A stretch of DNA of 64,000 bases from Pegoplata infirma (lineage: Eukaryota; Arthropoda; Insecta; Diptera; Anthomyiidae). The DNA lies in contig OY992536.1 of NCBI GenBank assembly GCA_963921195.1, forward strand, positions 318,759,038-318,823,037, written 5' to 3'. The translations under genes were made by a program, and so were the position numbers. The notes under the pieces were generated by a model. That model made no database searches, was not told where the DNA came from, and saw only the letters and a list, made by a program, of their open reading frames with translations. Positions 1-12,102 of this stretch are shown in pieces; position 1 is the stretch's first letter; every line of letters starts with the position of its first letter.

Positions 1-675
1 TTGAAAAATTCTCAGTGTGTGTGCTTCCTAGTAAGAAAAAAAAACGAAACGAAAAAAGAGTGTAGTGAAAAAATGCGAATATTTTTTTTCATTAAAAGGC
101 TGTAATTCGCAAATAAAATTAATAATCATTTGAAAACTATTAGATTAGAAGTCAAAAATTAAAAAAAAAAATTGATTGCAGAATTTTTAAAGGGTATTGG
201 AAATAAACTATTACAGTAAAAAAAAGTAACAATTATCTATTCGGCTGACCTAAGTGTCAATTCTATTCGTGAAAAATCTTATTCACTGAAAAAATTTTCT
301 TTTCCCCTCGTCACACAATTTTATAGACGTGAGCTAAGGAAGAAGAAAATATATATAAAAAATCGATTTTCCTGATGTCTCATTTTTTTCAATGAAATTT
401 GATATAAAGAAAATCATTTTAATTACATGAATAAAGAAACAATTGCATTGTTTTATTTACAAAATTATTAATTGTTTTTTTTTTTTTAAATAAAATATAC
501 AGATCAACATAAAGAAATATTAATCGCCCAATACAATTGTTCACGATCGTTCGAGCAGCTGCAAGTGATACCTGAAAAAAAATTAAATATTTGAACTAAA
601 AAAAAAAAAAAAACAAAATAACACAAACAATATCTTCTATTCCTTTAGGATTTGCCCTCCTGCTAATAACTTTTG
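1..675 (+). other. candidate 5' leader region or exon
   Basis: This unique AT-rich sequence resembles none of the repeats in the window. There is an initiator-like TCAGTG near position 12 and a strong donor-like TTTTG|GTAAGTCA at 676. An acceptor-like CCTTTAG at 642-648 would alternatively define a 27-nt micro-exon (649-675). There is no credible reading frame. I read it as a distal 5' UTR exon of the gene to the right, at low confidence. Confidence 0.3.
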
Positions 676-1030
676 GTAAGTCATTATTTAGAATTTTCTT
701 TCTATTAAATATCATTTTTTATTTATACAGTGTGAGTGTGAAGTGTGTGTCTAGTTATACCTAGTGCGGGTTAGGTTGTGACGGTAAAAAATGGTTTAAA
801 TCTACGTTTCAGATCCAAATGATTGCCGAACTTGAAAAGCTGGCAGCTCCAATTATTACGCCCAAAATTCCAAATTTATTTTCGGTAATAATCTTTGTAA
901 AATAATAATTTTGCACTTCTAATCGATATTTAATCATCATACATTAGTTTTTTGCTTACTTCATAACTAACGCATTACTTCAAACTTCTAAAAAGAAAGT
1001 AAAGAAGTGTCCATTGTTCAAATTAACCCC
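676..1030. other. unique, probably intronic sequence
   Basis: No gene or repeat recognised. A GTGTGAGTGTG-type stretch with possible splice signals lies at 730-785. Confidence 0.4.
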
Positions 1031-1032
1031 CC

Positions 1033-1147
1033 AGATTCTGTAACACGAACGTCATTCGTCTGTGAAGAATTTTTCGTGTATTTTGTTTTTGTTACAACAA
1101 CAAAATTTACGGAAATATGTCGCAGATGACGTTCGTGTTACAGAAAA
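1033..1147. mobile_element. small foldback MITE
   Basis: The ends are inverted copies: ATTCTGTAACACGAACGTCA at the left and its near-perfect reverse complement ending at about 1147. The loop is about 60 bp. The family was not identified. Confidence 0.7.
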
Positions 1148-1270
1148 TGGTAGTAAATTACATATCTAATTTTATCTGATATCATTATATGTAATTGTAT
1201 ATAATTTGATATGATTTTATAAGAAAAAATGGCCTCTTTTTTACTAGGGCACTGAAAGATCTCATATAGA

Positions 1271-2320
1271 TTCCAACGAAAGAAAGTCGAGGATCGGCTA
1301 TGGTTCTATAGTCGAAAATTCGAAAAGTCGATTAATCAACTTTTTGTTGTTAAGAAGTCGACTTTTGCTTTCGACTTTTTTTTGTCTTTTTCGATTTTTT
1401 TTTAGACTTTATTGACTTGATTTGTTTTTTTTTACTTTTGCCAGATGAAAATAATTTCTTCTAAAAAAATTATCAAATGACAGCGAAGTTTAACAAAAAC
1501 TGAAGCTACATATTGGCATTTCGTTGTTACCATACTTGGGACCTGGCATTACTTTTGTATGAAAAACAATGCCAATACCTGCTATTTCATTGGCATTTTA
1601 CATGAAAAAAACTAATGCCTCAATGCTTAGGTCCCAAGTATGGTTACCATGTATTTTGTATAATTTCCAAATTCATGTGTTAGAAATTATTAAGTGCAAT
1701 ATTTACCAATATTTTTGATTGTTGTAAACCCCTCAGTGATAGGGTTCCATAAATCGAATGTCGACTTATGCTTTCGTTTTTTTCAACCTTTTCCACTTTT
1801 GCTCTTTTTCGATTTCTTAGACTTTTTTTAACCTTTATTACTTTGGTAACCAACATTGTTAAATAAAATACTTTTCACTATCACACATTTCCAGTATACA
1901 AGCGTAATTTTACCATGTTAGCGAAATATTTTTTTAAAAAATTTGGTCAGAAATTGTTCACTTATTAGATTTGACTAGGTTTCAATCAAAAAAGAATCCA
2001 AAAATCTTTAGGAAGTTGGTAAATTTTGATGTGTATAATGGAAAAGTGTGATAGTCGAAACCTTTTAATAATTACAAGTCAAAAACAAATTTTTTTTTAC
2101 AAAAATATTAACTTCAAAAAAACGTCGAAAAAGTCGACGTTTTAAAAAAATCGAAATGTCGAAGTCTACTTTTTAAAATTTTAAAAAAGTCAAAAAGTCG
2201 AAAAATCTACTTTTTTTTGAATTTGAAAAAAGTAGAAAAGTGGACTTTCTAGAAATTGAAAAAAGTTGAAAAGTCAACTTTTTGTTGCGACTATATAACC
2301 GTAGGATCGGCGAGATATAT
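1271..2320. mobile_element. foldback element with degenerate TCGAC repeats
   Basis: The ends match in inverted orientation (GGATCGGCTATGGTTCTATAG near 1273, counterpart near 2295-2316). Both halves are dense in GTCGA/TCGAC and TTTTTCGA repeats. A MITE is nested at 1526-1648. No protein coding seen. Confidence 0.6.
1526..1648. mobile_element. MITE, TTACCATACTTGGGACC termini
   Basis: The terminal inverted repeats TTACCATACTTGGGACC and GGTCCCAAGTATGGTTACC are near perfect. It is nested in the TCGAC foldback. A partial relative with CTTGGGACCTGGCATTA lies near 47537-47590. Confidence 0.75.
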
Positions 2321-2429
2321 TTCGCGAGATATATCGCTTTTAAGTTTAAAATGACACCAAACAATTTTCATTAAATTAGGATATATTTTTTAAAACACAA
2401 GTTCATTAGACGGTGACAGAACGAAAATG

Positions 2430-2585
2430 GTGACTATATGACCAAATTTATCACGGTCATAATCCCAATAATAGTTGTGGGGACGGACTATGACCGTTTG
2501 CATAATGGTCAAAATCTCAACGGGGATTATGTCCGTTCCCTGTTGGGATTACGACCGAACTTTTTTCGGTCATAACCCCCCAGTC
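2430..2585. repeat. short inverted-repeat cluster
   Basis: GTCATAATCCC, GACCGTTTGCATAATGGTC and GGGATTACGACCG recur in both orientations and would fold into several hairpins. Probably a degenerate MITE. Confidence 0.5.
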
Positions 2586-2761
2586 CAAAGCAATTTTCCA
2601 TTTTATTTTAATTTCTTTTTTAATATTTTTATATATCTTTAAAAAATTCCGTCTGTTTTATTTTTTGGTGGATGCAAAAGGTGAACCTTTTGCGAAAAGT
2701 TTGCCAAAAGATACTAAAAACTAATGGCGGTTTGACGAAAGGGCTTTTGTAAAATATAAAT

Positions 2762-3158
2762 GGGCGCTGATCTCGTGATTTGCGTGGTTCACGTGAATCA
2801 CGCGTGAGTAATTTTCATTTCAATCTCGTGATTGTGAGTGGGCATGAGTTGAAAAAAAATTGTATAATTGATTCATTTATATGCGTAATTAGGTTTTTGT
2901 TTTTATTACTTTTTAATTTTTTTTTTAATTTTTTGTAAAAAAAAAAATATTTTATAGTTTTTTTTTGGTTAAGAAAATTGTCTAGCTTGAGTAAGACTTC
3001 CGAGAATTTTGTGTGAGTCTCGCGTGAGCTTGAGTAATTTTGTGATAAGGTGAAAATGAGTGAGCGTTAGAAAAAAAAGTTTGCGAGAGTGATTCGATTT
3101 TTGTTTGCGTGAGCGGGTGTGAGTAAAAATCCACTCACACGCCCATCTCTATACCAAA
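2762..3158. mobile_element. TCAC/GTGA-rich element (short copy)
   Basis: The right end reads CTCACACGCCCATCTCT, the reverse complement of the left end of the element at 52375. The left end (GGGCGCTGATCTCGTGATT) matches the other end of that element less well. The interior is rich in GTGAGT and TCACG, but there is no long microsatellite in this copy. Confidence 0.6.
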
Positions 3159-3260
3159 GTGCAAAAATCATAATAAATCATTCACACCCCTCTTCTAGCA
3201 AGTTAAAAAAAAAAAAAAAATGGTAAAATCGTTTAATTTATGTCATTCCTATTTATTTGG

Positions 3261-3661
3261 TAGTGTTGTAAATTGTTGTTACTTTTGACTACTCAATACT
3301 ACTCGATATTTTTTCAACTGATTGTGAGTACTCGATACTACTCAATACTTTTTTGAAATCCAAAAATTTAAAAATAAAGCCTTCTAAAATATAATTTGAC
3401 TAATTTTTCTACTGAATCCGTATTATGTTTGCATGAGAAGGCATTCACAATCAATTTTAGATTATATTTAATCAATTTAAAAATTTATTTTCTAGAAAGA
3501 AAATATTTAATTTTTCTCAAACAAACAGTTGCATTTCATATTTGAATTTTATTGGTTAAATTATTAATTTTAAGTGAAAAATACAACCCTGCAAGTATTG
3601 AGTAGTTACTAGGCAGTATTGAGTACTCGGTACTCAAATACTCAATACTTTTACAACACTA
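3261..3661. mobile_element. hAT-type MITE with ACTCAATAC repeats
   Basis: The termini are TAGTGTTGTAA and TTACAACACTA. The flanks TTATTTGG (3253-3260) and TTATTGGG (3662-3669) form an 8-bp target duplication with one mismatch. The interior has ACTCGATACTACTCAATAC in both orientations. Confidence 0.75.
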
Positions 3662-4250
3662 TTATTGGGAACTTAAAAATCGTTAACACGAAAATCCTAG
3701 CTTATCCTGTTTTCGAGTTATTGCTAAATAATTATACTGTTTATAATAGTATTTATACTGTTGAAGATTTTGCTCTCCTGGTTACAAATCTGGAATCCAA
3801 ATTTTTTTTAGCACGTACTGATTTTGAGATATTTGCTTTTAAAAAGACAAAAACTAACAACTTAGCACTTTTGAGGATCCACTGTTACATATTCTTACGT
3901 TGCTTACCAAAAAAAGGACATATTTTTTCCATTTTCGAGATTCCGTTTTCAAGATATTGCGTTTGAAAGTTTTTTCACATCTCGAACGCGAGTATCTTGA
4001 AAATGGAACATGCCAAAAAAAAATTGGATTGTATTTTTGGCATCAGGAGGTCCATTTTATATAAAACCAAGTTGAAAGGAACGTAAGAATATTAAACAGT
4101 GGACCCCAAAATTGCGAAATTATTGGTTTTTTGAGTTATTGCTAGAAAAAATGTGGATGTCAGATTTGGAATCAGGAGAGTAAAATCTACAAAAATTAAT
4201 TTAATATTTCACTGGGAGTTCAAAAAGTTCACGAACCGAATGCAATTTCT
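3662..4250. repeat. dispersed repeat E (copy 1)
   Basis: Degenerate sequence with TCCAAATTTTT, GCACGTAC and TTTTGAGATATT motifs. The same motifs recur at 4860-5400, 6060-6620, 41010-41170 and 45000-45230, in both orientations. No intact reading frame. Confidence 0.55.
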
Positions 4251-5619
4251 AAAACTTACCCAAGATTTATTATTTTTTATTTTTTATTTTTTTATTTTTA
4301 AATTCTAATTAATTAAAAACTATCACACTAACTCATGACTACATAGTAATAGTACCGAAATACCGCGATTATATAAAAGAGCTCTATACAATTTTAATAA
4401 AGTGTGTGGATTTACGGAATTTTTTGGGATCACATTTATATTTTTTTTAATTAACAGCATATGTTTTAATTTTATGATTTGAAGTTTTTGGGTAAATCAA
4501 TACGATTCTGATATTGGATATTTCAAATTGGTGAAACTCTCTTTGCGACGTTTAGGGGAAAAAATGATACTGGATATTTTAACACTTATCTTTACTGTAT
4601 TTCCCCTTCTAATCATCTAACATTGCCCAGCAAAAAAAGAGCTTACCATTCACTACAAAATTCACCACAACTTATGAACCAGATTGGATCTTTTGGAACC
4701 TTTTTTTTTCATCACTTTTTTAGAAGTACATATTTCTTGGCATTTTGGTTGTGATTATGTCATTTTTATTTGGTGATTTAGAACTTCTAAATTAGAAGTG
4801 ATTTTTTCACTTCTTTTTGTAAGATTAATGATTTTTGTAATATTTACACTAAAAACACTGTTCGACAGCAAAAACCTCCAAGTGAAATTTCTAACTGATT
4901 CTTATAGATTTTAGTATCCTGCTTCCAAATCTGCCGTCCAAATTTTTCTAGCACGTACCTTTTTTGAGATATTCGCTGTTAAAAAGCAAAAAAAACTATA
5001 TTTTAGCACTTTTAGGGGTCCACTGTTACGTTGCTTCCACCAAATAGGACTCGATTTCATACAAAATAGACCTCCTGATGCCAAAACTGCAATAAACATT
5101 TTTCAAGCATGTTCTATTTTTGAGATATTCGCGTTTGAAAATTTTAGTGTGATTTATAAAGAATATAAGTGCGCAGCAGTGGACTTTGAGTTTTTCAAAC
5201 GTCAATATTTCAAAAACAGTACGCGATAGAAAAATTTTGATACCAGATTTGGAATAAAAATGTCTTATTTTAACTAAATCGAGTACTATTGTGTTTAAGC
5301 AACTTAAGAATGTGTTACAGAGGAGACCCAAATATTTCAATATTCAAACGCGAATATCTTAAAAACCTTACGTGATTGAAAAATTAATTTCATTGATAAT
5401 TAAACGTATATACTTCGAATTAAAAAAGGAGTAATTATAAAGATCACAAAACTACAAAAATTCACGGCGAATCGATTCACCAGTTTGTTCTGACCACAAG
5501 CCTAAACCTCAATTTTCTAAAAAGCTTAATCAATCTTTAATAATGTGATGCACCAACATCCGTAAATGTATTTATTTAATTTAGGACCAACTTTTTTCGA
5601 TAATCGATATAGAATACTA

Positions 5620-7501
5620 CCCAGCAAAAAAAGAGCTTACCATTCACTACAAAATTCACCACAACTTATGAACCAGATGTACTTCTTCTTCAACTGAAAC
5701 ATTGATGAATTTAATATGGGCGTGACACACAAAGTATGTTCTTTTTTTCGCCACTTTTCAGTGGCGAAAGATTGACACTTAAGTATAACATATATCACTA
5801 GTGTTTATTATGTACATATATATTAACATTTTTATCACAACTTCTGAAGTAGTGATCCGGATGTTAATATAACTTGACTTTTTGGAAGCGCTTTTTTCAT
5901 CACTTCTTTAGAAGTACATATTTCTTGACATTTTGGGTGTGATTATGTCATTTTTATTTGGTGATTTAGAACTTCTAAATTAGAAGTTCTTTTTTCACTT
6001 CTTTTTGTTAGATTGATTGAAAGAGTATTTTTTTTGTAATATTTACACTAAAAACACTGTTCGACAGCAAAAACCTCCCAGTGAAATTTCTAACTGGTCC
6101 TTGTAGATTTTGGTCTCCTGCTTCCAAATCTACCGTCCAAATTTTTCTAGCAAGTACCGTTTTTGAGATATTCGCTGTTAAAAAGTAAAAAAAAAAATAA
6201 ACAATATTTTAGCACTTTTAGGGGTCCACTGTTACGTATTCTTACGTTGCTCCCACCAAAAAGGATTTGATTTCATATAAAATGGACTTCCTGATTCCAA
6301 AACTGCAATCCAAATTTTTTAGGCATGTTCTGTTTTTGAGATATTCGCGTTTGAAAATTTTAGTGTGATTTATAAAGAATATAAAAGTGCAACAGTGGAG
6401 TTTGAGTTTTTCAAACGCCAATATTTCAAAAACAGTACGCGATAGAAAAATTTGGATACCAGATTTGGATAAAGATGTCTTATTTTAACTAAATCGAGTA
6501 CTATTGTGTTTGAGCAACTTAAGAATACGTTACAGAGGAGACCCAAATATTTCAATATTCAAACGCGAATATCTTAAAAACCTTACGTGATAGAAAAATT
6601 AATTTCATTGATAACACAGGTTCACAAAATTTGAACTTTTTCAATTTGCCTGACCTTTGACAGCTGATTTATATGGATTTTAGTGTGCTGATTCCGAATC
6701 TGTTATCCAATTGTTTCCATCAGCTCGCGTTCGCGAGCAAATCGCAAAAAAAAGTGTTGCCCTGCGGCAAAAAAAAAGTGTTGCCCTGGGGCAAAAAAAG
6801 TGTTGCCCTGGGGCAAAAAAAGTGTTGCCCTGTGTAATCAAACGTATATACTTCGAATTAAAAAAGGAGTAATTATAAACATCACAAAACTATAAAAATT
6901 CACGGCGAATCGATTCACCAGTTTGTTCTGACTACAAGCCTAGACCTCAATTTTCTAAAAAGCTTAAACAATCTTTACTAATAGTTTGTAAATGTATTTA
7001 TTTAATTTATGACCAACTTTTTTCGATATAAGATATAGAATGGTAGTTCAACGTCAAATAGCTTGTATGAAATGTGAAAAATTGATTAATAATCGATTTT
7101 CGTCTTTTCGATTTTTTAAGCTCTAAATAAAGAGAAATGAAATGCCATTACAAAATTTGTTCACCATTTTTGCAAAAACTAAATCTATTCGAAGCTGGAC
7201 GTAGAAAAAATGGCATACTTCGTGTGTCACCCCCATTCTAAGTGTTTCAGTTGAAAAAGAAGTTCATATGTTATGGTGCTTTGATTTAATTTGATTTAAT
7301 TCCTAAGAACATATGAAAGAGGTACTTCAAAATCATTAAGCAAAGAACTGCTAAAAGATGTTTTTATTGTTATTTTGTAGCATTTTTGGAAGTGATTTTA
7401 AAAGTACTTCCTACGGAATATGAAGTTCTGCACCTATCGCTACTTTGTATGTAGTGAAACTACTAATTCTTTTTGAACCACTTCGTTTATTTTTTGCTGG
7501 G
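5620..7501. mobile_element. CCCAGCAAAAA foldback element, inner copy with TA duplication
   Basis: The termini are CCCAGCAAAAA and TTTTTGCTGGG, flanked by TA on both sides. The arms are long and imperfect; CTTCAACTGAAAC and GTGACACAC at 5690-5740 recur inverted at 7215-7265. The same sequence as the insertion site occurs uninterrupted at about 7025-7060, inside the element itself. Confidence 0.75.
6755..6834 (+). repeat. four-unit hairpin minisatellite
   Basis: GTGTTGCCCTGGGGCAAAAA is repeated about four times with small changes. Each unit can fold on itself (TTGCC...GGCAA). It lies in a 220-bp segment (6616-6838) absent from the parallel copy near 5400. Confidence 0.8.
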
Positions 7502-7949
7502 TAGTTAAACGTAAAATTGCTTGTATGAAATTTGAAAAATTTATCAATAATCGATTTTCGTCTTTTCGATTTTTTAAGCTCTAAATAAAGAGAAATGAAA
7601 TGTCATTACCAAATTTTGTCACCATTTTTGCAAAACCTAAATCTATTCGAAGCTGGACGTAGAAAAAATTGCATACTTCGTGTATCACCCCCATTCTAAG
7701 TGTTTCAGTTGAAAAAGAAGTTCATATGTTGTGGTGATTTGATTTAATTCCTAAGAACATATGAAAGAGGTACTTCAAAATCATTAAGTAAAGAACTGGT
7801 GAAAGATGGTTTTATTGTTATATTGTAGCATTTTTGGAAGTGATTTTAAAAGCACTTCCTACGGAATATAAAGTTCGGCACCTATTGCTACTTTGTATGT
7901 AGTGAAACCATTAATTCTTTTTGAACCATTTCGTTAATTTTTTGCTGGG

Positions 7950-8717
7950 TGTCTAATCATTTAAATTCTTTTAAACAAAATTTTCGTTGCTTTATTAAAA
8001 TTATTATAAACGAAACAATTGTAAGAACATTGACCGATTAACATAATGAATCAAACAACAAAATATATATAAGAAGAATAAAAAGCGTTTTAACAAAAGT
8101 GCAAGTTATGTGTAGATGTTTTTTTATTTGTTGGTTAGTAGCTTGGATGAGAAAGATGGATTGATGGTTGGTTGGTTAGCTGTTTGGTTGGACGAAATGA
8201 ATAAACAAATTTATATTGCATATTATGAAGCATGAATGAATGTATGAATGTTTCTTCTAATGACTGGCTAACAAACTAAACTCTTGGAAATACAAATTTT
8301 GCTTAAAGACCTTGAAAGTTTTGAAAAAAATGAAATGAAGAAAAATGAAAACACAATAAGAAGAATAAACAGCAAAAAAAAAAAAACACAAATGAAATGA
8401 AAAAAAATCACCAGCAATTACACAAATGCCAAAGAACGTTTGGTTTATATTTTTAGTAGTAACATTAAGTATTTGTTATTTTCATTTTTTTTATAATTTT
8501 GAAGTAGTCGTAGTAGTAGTAATTTTTTTTTGCATTTAATACCAAACGCCTACGTATGTACTCTATTGTCGTTGGGTAGATGGTTGCTTGGTTTGTTGAA
8601 TATACATAAAAATATCCGTATGTGTTGACTGACTAACATACGGTGTAACTAAATTTGATATTACATATAAACATTTGGAAATTTGTATTCCATTATTACT
8701 ATGCTACTGTGATTTTT
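7950..8717. other. unique intronic sequence
   Basis: AT-rich, with GGTTGGTTGGTTAG and GAATGAATG simple stretches at 8150-8250. No gene, no long reading frame and no repeat shared with the rest of the window. Confidence 0.5.
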
Positions 8718-9175
8718 GTTTTTATACCCTCCAACCACATAACAGTATGGGAGTATACATACTCACATTATCATTTCGCTTGTAACTCATCGAAATATCG
8801 ATCTAGAACCCCATAAAGTATATAAGTATGTATATTATTGATTAGTGATCAGTGGTGTCCGTTCGTCTGTTAATGTCACGATACAGTCCTAAATAAAAGA
8901 GCTAGACTCCTAAAGTTTGGCACAAATATGTCTTATGGGTTTGGACTAGTTAAGTTTGAAAATGGGCAAAATCGAATCGGGGGGAAAAGTTCTCATTTTA
9001 AGAACTAAACTAACCTCTGAAAAACTAAATTCACAGGTTTTTTTATAATTTAGCTAAGCCCACGAAACATTTATTTATTAAATCAGTCGAAGTTCAAAGT
9101 CCTGCATTTGGATCCAGGAAACTAGAAAATGTAATTTATTTTGCTCCGCATACTTTTGTGGGCGTGTATTAAAAA
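8718..9175 (+). mobile_element. Helentron (DINE-1-like) family A, 5' part
   Basis: Starts TTTTATACCCTCCAACCAC, with sub-terminal repeat TATACCCTCCAAC. It continues through ATCGAAATATCGATC, a TATTATTGAT segment and a short GTCCGTTCGTCTG tract. The 3' hairpin is missing. Confidence 0.8.
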
Positions 9176-9235
9176 AAATAAAATAATGATAAAATTGTAT
9201 AAATATAGTCCCAAAACAAAAGACGGCCCTGCAAT

Positions 9236-9590
9236 GTTTTTATACCCTCCAACCGCAGTATAGGGTATACTCTCTTTGTAATTCGCATCGAAATATCGGT
9301 CTACGACCCATAAAGCGACATCCGTCTGTCTGTCCGTCCGTCTGTGAAAGACACTACAGCTAGACTCCTGAAGATTGGCACGAATATATCTTATGGCTTT
9401 TGGCTGGTTAAGCTCGGAAATGGGAAAAATCGGATCAGAGGAAAAAGAGTTCACAACTTTTTTATAATTTTGGTAAGCACATAAAGCAACTTTATGTCAG
9501 AAGAAGTTCAAAGTCCTGCAGTTGGATCCAGGGGACTAGGAAATGTATTTTTTTTGTCCGCCCCCTCTTATACTCTTTTTACGTTTAACG
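9236..9590 (+). mobile_element. Helentron family A, 5' part
   Basis: Starts TTTTTATACCCTCCAACCGC. Contains ATCGAAATATCGGTC and GTCTGTCTGTCCGTCCGTCTG. It is truncated before the hairpin end. The transposon sequence also gives an open frame on the other strand, which I read as spurious. Confidence 0.8.
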
Positions 9591-9789
9591 AGTAAACCAC
9601 TTATTACAAATGCGAACGGAATTGAGTTGTGACATGCCCATTAATTTTAAATTCTAATAAAGGCAACATAAGGAGTAAGATCATAAAAATGTAAACACAC
9701 ATAAATTTAAATAAAAAACAAACCACTGAGTTTTAAGAATTCAAACCAAATCTTTATTAAATGAAATTTAATACAAAATCAAACAAAAA

Positions 9790-10876
9790 CAAGTAAGAAA
9801 ATTATAGTCGGTCAAGACCGACCATATTATACCCTACACCAGAGTTTTCCGAAAAATGGGTCCCATGGACCGATTAGATCTATATGTTGTCAAATCTTTA
9901 ATAAGTATAAAAAACACTCACAAATCAAATTTTAGTGAAATAGGCTTTTATTTGTTGGCAATAAACGCTTTAACTGAATATCGCGCGAAATTTTCACAAG
10001 GGGCATGAGTCCAAAACTGGTCCGATGATTATCAGGTGTGATAAGGTTATTTAAGTACGCGTTTAACATCCCGTGTAAAAATGTATTAGATCTTATCTGA
10101 TCTGTTCATATATGTTCATATATGATCGTATCTGATTGCATATAATTATATCTGAAATGTCCAAAATCGAGATCTAATTATATATCGTATTTGGTCAACA
10201 TTGCCAAATCCGAGATATAATTAGATCTCGATTTTGGTCATTTTAGATATAATTATATCTAATCAGACATGATCATATATGAATAGATATAAACAGATTA
10301 AATAAGATCTAATCCATTTTTACACGGGATACAGAAACAAAATTTTAAATAAATATTTTCTATTTTCATGAAATTTGAGAGGTTTATGTGAAAATCGGGA
10401 AGGTGGTTTGTATGGGGGCTACAAGAAGAACTGTTCCGATTTGTTTAAAATTCGGAATGGTGATTTGTAAGGACAAAACACGTTTACCTTCCAAATTTTA
10501 AAAAGATACCTATTATAATACGGTTATTAAAGTCATTTGAGTCAAAACTAAAGAGGAACTTTGTATGGGGGCTTGGTCTAAATATGGACCGATGTTTTCC
10601 AATTTCAATAGGCTTCGTCCTTGGGCCAAGAAAGGCTTAAGTTTTAAATTTCAAGCCAATTGATTAAAAATTGCGACCTGTATCATGCTTACACCGTTTA
10701 CATGGACAGACAGATAGACGGACAGACGGACGGACATCGCTAAATCGACTCAAAAAGTGATTCTGAGTCGATCGGTATACTTAAAGTTGGGTCTAGGACC
10801 AATATTTCGGGTAGTTACAAACATCAGCACAAACTTATTATACCCTGTACCACAGTGTGGTGTAGGGTATAAAAAC
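9790..10876 (-). mobile_element. Helentron family B (CCTACACCA type), full length
   Basis: The left (3') end has the hairpin GTCGGTCAAGACCGAC (9807-9822) followed by TATACCCTACACCA. The right end is TGGTGTAGGGTATA. A GGACAGACGGACGGAC tract lies near 10720. A 259-bp MITE is nested at 10070-10328. Confidence 0.85.
10070..10328. mobile_element. MITE, CCCGTGTAAAAATG termini, 2-bp AT duplication
   Basis: The ends are CCCGTGTAAAAATG and CATTTTTACACGGG, with inverted similarity continuing inward (TTAGATCTTAT). The sister Helentron at 31555 reads AACATACAC at this point, which shows the empty site. AT is therefore present on both sides of the insertion. Confidence 0.85.
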
Positions 10877-10884
10877 CGCATGGA

Positions 10885-11515
10885 ATTCTAACCCCTACGA
10901 ACAAAGTTATCCACTTTTTTCGGAAACCCTCCCATTAAGGCTTTTATGGTAGTTTCTGTCACCTTTTTAGAGGAGGTGGTCTATCTACGTTTGAAATCTT
11001 GCATGTCCTGGGAGACCTTTTTTGTGCACAAAAAAAATTAAAGGGCATGCCCTTTAATTCTCTTTAAACAAGAGCCCAATATCTCCCCACTGGCGTGAGC
11101 TCCTGGCAGATTGGTGGATTTGCCTCTTTTGGTACAAAAACCACATCATCATTATACTACTCCAGCGCTTTCTTGATGTAGTGACAAGATGCTAAATCGG
11201 GCCAAAAGTAAATGGATACATTGTGCGGGCTCAAGAACGGAAGAAGTCTCTTCTGCAAACACTCCTTGATATAAATTTCGCTGTTTATAGAGCCAGATGT
11301 CATAAATGAATGGCTTTTTTTAGCCGCAGCTACATATGGCTCGCCATACAAGGACATTTTTAGGGATTTTTTTTTTACTTTTTCGATCTAAATTTTTCCC
11401 CAACATTTCCACGAACATCGGAAACATAAAATTCTTGACTAGACAGCTGCGAAAAATCAGCCAGGACATAAGTTTCGTCGTCGTTTACACAACAGTTGTA
11501 TTTTTGTATAAAATT
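10885..11515 (-). pseudogene. mariner-like transposase fragment
   Basis: On the minus strand, broken frames encode DDETYVLADFSQ (about 11482-11445), then FWPDLASCHY (near 11200), then FVPKEANPP and a terminal E-L-x-P...RYW block (about 11145-11080). This is the order of catalytic blocks in Tc1/mariner transposases. Frameshifts and stops separate them, so it is dead. The N-terminal DNA-binding part is absent and no termini were recognised. Confidence 0.8.
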
Positions 11516-11519
11516 TGAT

Positions 11520-12100
11520 TTAATTTTCGAGCTCTGGTTTTGGCCTCTAAATATTTAAAACAAAAAACCTAATTACACATCAAATGATGTTTGTTTATTA
11601 TATTTTTTGTTTTATTTTCGATGTTCTGAAACAAAAGAAAAACAGGAATTATAATTTTTCTTAAACAATAACAATTTTTAAATGACAGGTTGCATTGTAA
11701 TTTCAATTTAATTAGCGAAATCTTGTCTTGTCGTCATTCATCCTTTTGTCCATATAAAATACATATAAAAATTTATTTGTTTAATTACATGTAAATTAAT
11801 CAAAATGTGTGCAATTAAAATTATTTCATTATTTGTGTGTTCAAATAAACCAAAACAAAAAAAAAAAAAAAATAAATGTACACATGTAACTTCAATATAT
11901 AATATCCATCAACCTGATTAAATACTCTGACCAACCTGAAATCAAGTTTTTTCTTTTTATTTATTTTTTATTACTGTGTTTTTGTTGTTTGTATTGTTGT
12001 GTAAAGATTGCATTCAAACTAATTGTAGGCGCAAGCAAATTATTATTACATCCATCCATACAATCCATGCAATAATATATATGTTTGTTGTATTAATACA
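11520..12100. other. unique intronic sequence
   Basis: AT-rich sequence without a recognisable gene or repeat. Ordinary fly intron in appearance. Confidence 0.5.
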
Positions 12101-12102
12101 TA

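Larger units (their letters stand above)
4626..7949. mobile_element. CCCAGCAAAAA foldback element, outer copy
   Basis: The left end is CCCAGCAAAAAAAGAGC (4626) and the right end TTTTTTGCTGGG (ending 7949). A second copy of the same family (5620-7501) is inserted inside it. The interior holds dispersed repeat E. No transposase seen. Confidence 0.65.

Noticed and set aside
3619..3966. 115-codon open frame
   Set aside because: Begins inside the hAT MITE and continues into dispersed repeat E, so it spans two unrelated repeats.
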